From positions 1 to 34,899 of IMG/VR virus record IMGVR_UViG_3300023184_000321: a stretch of 34,899 nucleotides of DNA; one strand, given 5' to 3'. How positions within the stretch are numbered: position 1 is the first letter of the stretch; each line of letters starts with the position of its first letter. The notes below the pieces were generated by a model. That model saw only the letters and a list, made by a program, of their open reading frames with translations. It did not search any database and was not told the origin of the DNA. Both the position numbers and the translations under genes were made by a program. Below, piece by piece: positions 33,035 to 34,899 of the stretch. This stretch comes from a virus.

Positions 33035-33081
33035 ATTTAATTTAGTTTGGTTAAAAAATAAGTCAACTAATTCCGATATCG

Positions 33082-33089
33082 TATAAATA
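33082..33089 (-). promoter_or_regulatory. TATTTATA octamer (candidate late signal)
   Basis: Coding-strand TATTTATA lies 47 nt before the ATG at 33034. It is the only copy inside the long non-coding stretch. Confidence 0.3.
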
Positions 33090-33273
33090 AGTATCACTTA
33101 GGTAAAAGAAAAACATCTATTTTCACTTTGTGTGTATCATACATCATGTCAAAATTGCGTCCATAGCAAAAAAATATGACCCCGGTATTTGCACCTATCC
33201 GACCCGGTTTTCAGCGAACTGTTTTTTTTGAGCTACACGTAACTGTCTCGTGCCCCCGCCCGCCTCATTAAAT

Positions 33274-33336
33274 AAAGAGCACAAAGAAACCGACAGCGTT
33301 TCTGCTATCGGTTCATCCTATGATTAGGAGCTCTTT
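33274..33336 (-). ncRNA. Possible structured RNA (three-way junction)
   Basis: On the minus strand AAAGAGC (33330-33336) can pair with GCTCTTT (33274-33280). Inside it are two hairpins: TCCTA-ATCA-TAGGA (33316-33329) and ACCGATAGC-AGAAAC-GCTGTCGGT (33289-33312). The long hairpin is complete on the minus strand because its one odd pair is G-U, whereas it is A-C on the plus strand. The structure could be a leader, a small RNA or part of a terminator; no known class fits. Confidence 0.5.
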
Positions 33337-33377
33337 GTAATTAAAATAAAAAAAATGAAAACATTAGAAAACCAAAT

Positions 33378-33587
33378 CTAATTTCTTTTACTTATGTAGT
33401 TTGTGTACTTAGTGTACTGCGACATTAACTCATTTGCTTTAAGTCTTTGTTCACTTACTACCTCTACTCTACTACCTATGTTATATTGTTTACACCATGC
33501 TATGAAATTGTTATCTCCCATAGTGTTATGTCTTTGTTCTTCTATACTATTATACTTCTCTATGTCTATATGTGTTATTGTATCCAT
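33378..33587 (-). CDS. Unknown 69-aa protein
   Basis: The protein starts MDTITHIDIEKYNSIEEQRH and ends in a Tyr/Lys-rich helix (SQYTKYTNYISKRN). IEKYNSIEEQ resembles LERYNSITEQ in the neighbouring gene at 33621, hinting at distant duplication. No catalytic motif. It lies 33 nt after the 33621 gene and before the long non-coding stretch, where its transcript may end. Confidence 0.65.
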   Translation of the reverse strand: MDTITHIDIEKYNSIEEQRHNTMGDNNFIAWCKQYNIGSRVEVVSEQRLKANELMSQYTKYTNYISKRN

Positions 33588-33620
33588 TTAACTGAATTTA
33601 TTTTTATTAAGATTGTCCGA

Positions 33621-33836
33621 CTAAGCTTTTGCTTTAGCAGGGTGAGTAGCGAACACTTGCTTTAAGTATGTATCTTCATCCTCTATGTCCTGCTCCGTTA
33701 TACTATTGTATCGCTCTAACAATTCAATAGCGGACCTGATTTCATCTAACTGCTCAGCTGCGGCCCACTTAGGTTTGCCATCTTGCAGTCCTTTAATCTT
33801 CTTCATTAATACTATCTCGTCTTGTTTCAATTTCAT
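33621..33836 (-). CDS. Unknown 71-aa helical protein
   Basis: The start is placed at the ATG at 33836, which overlaps the upstream stop as TAATG; the frame also has in-frame Mets at 33851 and 33881. The protein is a single long charged helix (MKLKQDEIVLMKKIKGLQDG; DEIRSAIELLERYNSITEQD). LERYNSITEQ recurs in altered form (IEKYNSIEEQ) in the next gene. It resembles a helical coiled-coil accessory protein; the function is unknown. Confidence 0.68.
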   Translation of the reverse strand: MKLKQDEIVLMKKIKGLQDGKPKWAAAEQLDEIRSAIELLERYNSITEQDIEDEDTYLKQVFATHPAKAKA

Positions 33837-34243
33837 TATTGCGTAATCCATTTTGCTTTTTGTTTTATGTGTGACCAGCACGGTCTTAAATATTTATCTT
33901 CGTTTCGTCTTGCTTGCCTCTCATATGGGTTTCTACTATATGTACCTGGGTACTTATCGTACTTTGTTAATATTGGCTGCAGTTGGTGTGTCCATTCGTG
34001 TATGCAAGTACCTATCAGCTCTCTTACATCGTAACAGTTGTTATAGTATATATGTACTTCATTATCCGTTGCATCATATTCACCACAATCACTATCCCAC
34101 CCTATGCGGACTGACCATATAGGTTCGTACTTCTTTCTTTTATTTGTACCCATATGTTTCCGACACCATCGCAATGCCATATTTGCTAACGCTACGGCAT
34201 GCTTTCTCTCTAAACTTTCAATCTTTGTGTTTAAGTAAATCAT
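33836..34243 (-). CDS. HExxH metallopeptidase-like protein
   Basis: The 135-aa protein has HEWTH (His82, Glu83, His86) in GTCIHEWTHQLQP. A candidate third ligand is Glu108 in NPYERQARRNED, which fits the usual spacing of small zinc metallopeptidases of the SprT-like/WLM type. Family members cleave proteins or process DNA-bound proteins. The N-terminal half has VRIGWDSDCGEYDATDNEVH, a beta strand before the zinc helix. It overlaps the 71-aa gene as TAATG and follows a strong terminator (34261-34290), so it probably starts a transcript. Confidence 0.8.
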   Translation of the reverse strand: MIYLNTKIESLERKHAVALANMALRWCRKHMGTNKRKKYEPIWSVRIGWDSDCGEYDATDNEVHIYYNNCYDVRELIGTCIHEWTHQLQPILTKYDKYPGTYSRNPYERQARRNEDKYLRPCWSHIKQKAKWITQ

Positions 34244-34260
34244 TCGTGTTATTTCGTTAT

Positions 34261-34290
34261 AAAAAAAGTGGCTCTATTGGGGAGCCACTT
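34261..34290 (-). terminator. Rho-independent terminator between the tRNA-like gene and the metallopeptidase
   Basis: Minus-strand AAGTGGCTC and GAGCCACTT pair perfectly over nine bases around a seven-base loop, followed by seven Ts (run includes 34261-34267). It ends the transcript carrying the tRNA and lipoprotein-like genes. Confidence 0.95.
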
Positions 34291-34311
34291 CGTTAAGTGT
34301 TGTTGCTTTCT

Positions 34312-34519
34312 TTGTAAAGTAAATCGGAGAATAACCTATTGTAAAGTAACCAATATGCTAACAACATAGAGCGGTGAGCTAGAATTGAACTAACTCTTAT
34401 AATCTGGAAGACTATCGTGCTACCCGCGGGCTTTTACGTCCGTGTGGATACCATTACACCTTCACCGCTTCATTAGGACGAGGAATCTTTACAACCATAT
34501 TGCTATGGAATCTTTACAA
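34312..34519. repeat. Paired TTGTAAAG / CTTTACAA repeats flanking the tRNA-like gene
   Basis: Plus-strand TTGTAAAG occurs at 34312-34319 and 34339-34346. The reverse complement CTTTACAA occurs at 34487-34494 and 34512-34519. The right-hand pair sits in a 15-bp direct repeat (GGAATCTTTACAACC, period 25); the left pair is TTGTAAAGTAA, period 27. The arrangement can fold the tRNA-like gene into a loop. Confidence 0.7.
34371..34468 (-). tRNA. tRNA-Gly(UCC)-like gene with a 25-nt insertion
   Basis: The minus strand folds into a tRNA: acceptor GCGGTGA with TCACCGC, D-stem GTGT/ACAC around AATGGTATCC, anticodon stem ATAGT/ATTAT around CTTCCAG, and T-arm GTTAG/CTAGC around TTCAATT. The anticodon is TCC (34406-34408), and the base after the acceptor is T (U73), both usual for tRNA-Gly. 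CCA is not encoded. However, the gene is 98 nt, with 25 extra bases (34416-34440) between the D-arm and the anticodon arm. A class II reading with an earlier anticodon loop does not pair. It may be a functional tRNA with an unusual insert, a processed intermediate or a decayed gene. Confidence 0.6.
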
Positions 34520-34531
34520 CCTCGTGCTAAA

Positions 34532-34852
34532 TTATTTTTTAGTTGAATCAGCAACTACTGGTGTAGCTGTTGAATCTACCTTAACTGAATCAGTTGCCTT
34601 TGCAGTTGAGTCAGCAACATTGATTGCTGCAGTATTGTTACTACCACACGCAGTCATACCGATTGCAAGAATCAATGTCATAGCACCTACCTTAGCAGTA
34701 GATAAAATTGACGACAATCTTTTAGCATTGTATAACGCCTTAGTGGTAAAGAAATCTCTCTTTTGTTCACTTTGAGTCGTTGCCGCTTCGTTTAAGTTGT
34801 TTACTAATTCTGTTACTTGATAATTCACCTTTGTACTAATTTTCTTAGCCAT
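34532..34852 (-). CDS. Lipoprotein-like protein with N-terminal extension
   Basis: The 106-aa protein has a lipobox-like site, LAIGMTACGSNN, but preceded by a 57-residue helical N-terminal part (MAKKISTKVNYQVTELVNNL and onward) instead of a short signal peptide. After the Cys the tail is Ser/Thr/Asp/Ala-rich (ADSTAKATDSVKVDSTAT), a style common in Bacteroidetes lipoproteins. Either it is a membrane protein with an inside N-terminus, or the true start is internal (Met58, though then without a positive N-region). No other gene is seen between it and the window end. Confidence 0.68.
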   Translation of the reverse strand: MAKKISTKVNYQVTELVNNLNEAATTQSEQKRDFFTTKALYNAKRLSSILSTAKVGAMTLILAIGMTACGSNNTAAINVADSTAKATDSVKVDSTATPVVADSTKK

Positions 34853-34899
34853 GTTCTTTTTTTGGTTGCCTTTAAGTTATTAATTGTTCAAGCTCCATA

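Larger units (their letters stand above)
33035..33377. other. 343-nt non-coding stretch with GC-rich centre
   Basis: No convincing gene is present on either strand. It holds a TATTTATA octamer (33082-33089), a GC-rich core around 33178-33266 (including a C-rich run near 33250-33264 on the plus strand), and the foldable segment 33274-33336. On the plus strand, an eight-codon ORF after an A-run (33355-33381) is probably chance. The composition is unlike the coding neighbours, so an RNA gene, origin or regulatory region is possible. Confidence 0.7.

Noticed and set aside
33274-33336. Hammerhead ribozyme in the three-way-junction RNA
   Set aside because: GAAAC and GTC are present, but the CUGANGA core is missing and the stems do not fit the required order.
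33355-33381. Plus-strand leader peptide MKTLENQI after an A-run
   Set aside because: Only eight codons and no gene follows on that strand; chance cannot be excluded.
34371-34468. Class II tRNA (long variable arm) with an earlier anticodon
   Set aside because: The sequence after the D-arm cannot form a 5-bp anticodon stem; the TCC loop is the only well-paired anticodon arm.
1-34899. CRISPR array, insertion sequence or transposase
   Set aside because: No regularly spaced repeats with unique spacers and no transposase motifs were seen; the repeats found are tandem protein repeats or tRNA flanks.

Overview
All convincing protein genes in this 34.9 kb window lie on the minus strand, so the text reads in transcription order from right to left. 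The sequence is AT-rich and tightly packed, with many 1-17 nt overlaps. It looks like part of the genome of a contractile-tailed (myovirus-type) phage. The main evidence is a T4-type baseplate set (gp6/Baseplate_J, gp25, an OB-fold spike/hub protein), a gp55-like late sigma factor, a T7-type endonuclease I and a primase fragment. None of the start codons I inspected has a GGAGG-type Shine-Dalgarno; leaders are A/T-rich. One lipoprotein-like gene ends in a Ser/Thr/Asp/Ala/Val/Lys-rich tail common in Bacteroidetes lipoproteins. A Bacteroidetes (flavobacteria-like) host is therefore my best inference, not something proven. Hsp20, peptide deformylase and 2OG-Fe(II) oxygenases are accessory genes often carried by aquatic T4-like phages.

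Layout from right to left. (1) 34852-31045: small, mostly unknown genes: a lipoprotein-like protein, a tRNA-Gly(UCC)-like gene with a 25-nt insertion, an HExxH metallopeptidase, several short ORFs, a coiled-coil protein and a 343-nt structured non-coding stretch (33035-33377). (2) 31038-26028: an unusual enzymatic island. Zinc-ribbon and 2OG-oxygenase genes occur as two pairs around a large protein that joins an ATP-grasp-like half, a Hint-like domain and a six-Cys tail. A sulfotransferase-like gene and an SGNH hydrolase follow. (3) 25966-20243: HD hydrolase, Hsp20, a second SGNH protein, a membrane/coiled-coil protein with EF-hand-like loops, a nucleotidyltransferase, DUF2061, peptide deformylase and the late sigma factor. 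(4) 20240-781: a NodU-type carbamoyltransferase, then the baseplate/tail block (spike, gp25, gp6, a DNRLRE-type protein, coiled-coil protein, a 1,584-aa tail protein with a LamG-like domain, and smaller virion-type proteins). (5) 774-1: endonuclease I and the N-terminus of a CHC2-type primase, cut by the window edge.

Two sets of control signals stand out. A 31-bp element (TTGGTA, 17 bp, TATATT) occurs five times in the same orientation. At two sites the start codon follows the -10 box by six bases, implying leaderless mRNAs. Separately, the octamer TATTTATA (coding strand) recurs in seven gaps, several before tail genes, and is a candidate signal for the gp55-like sigma. Four rho-independent terminators on the minus strand mark transcript ends.

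The best candidate for an undescribed system is the 28143-31038 island: ATP-grasp/Hint/Cys-tail protein plus duplicated zinc-ribbon and oxygenase partners. It looks like a peptide- or protein-modifying module. Its function is unknown and only inferred here.
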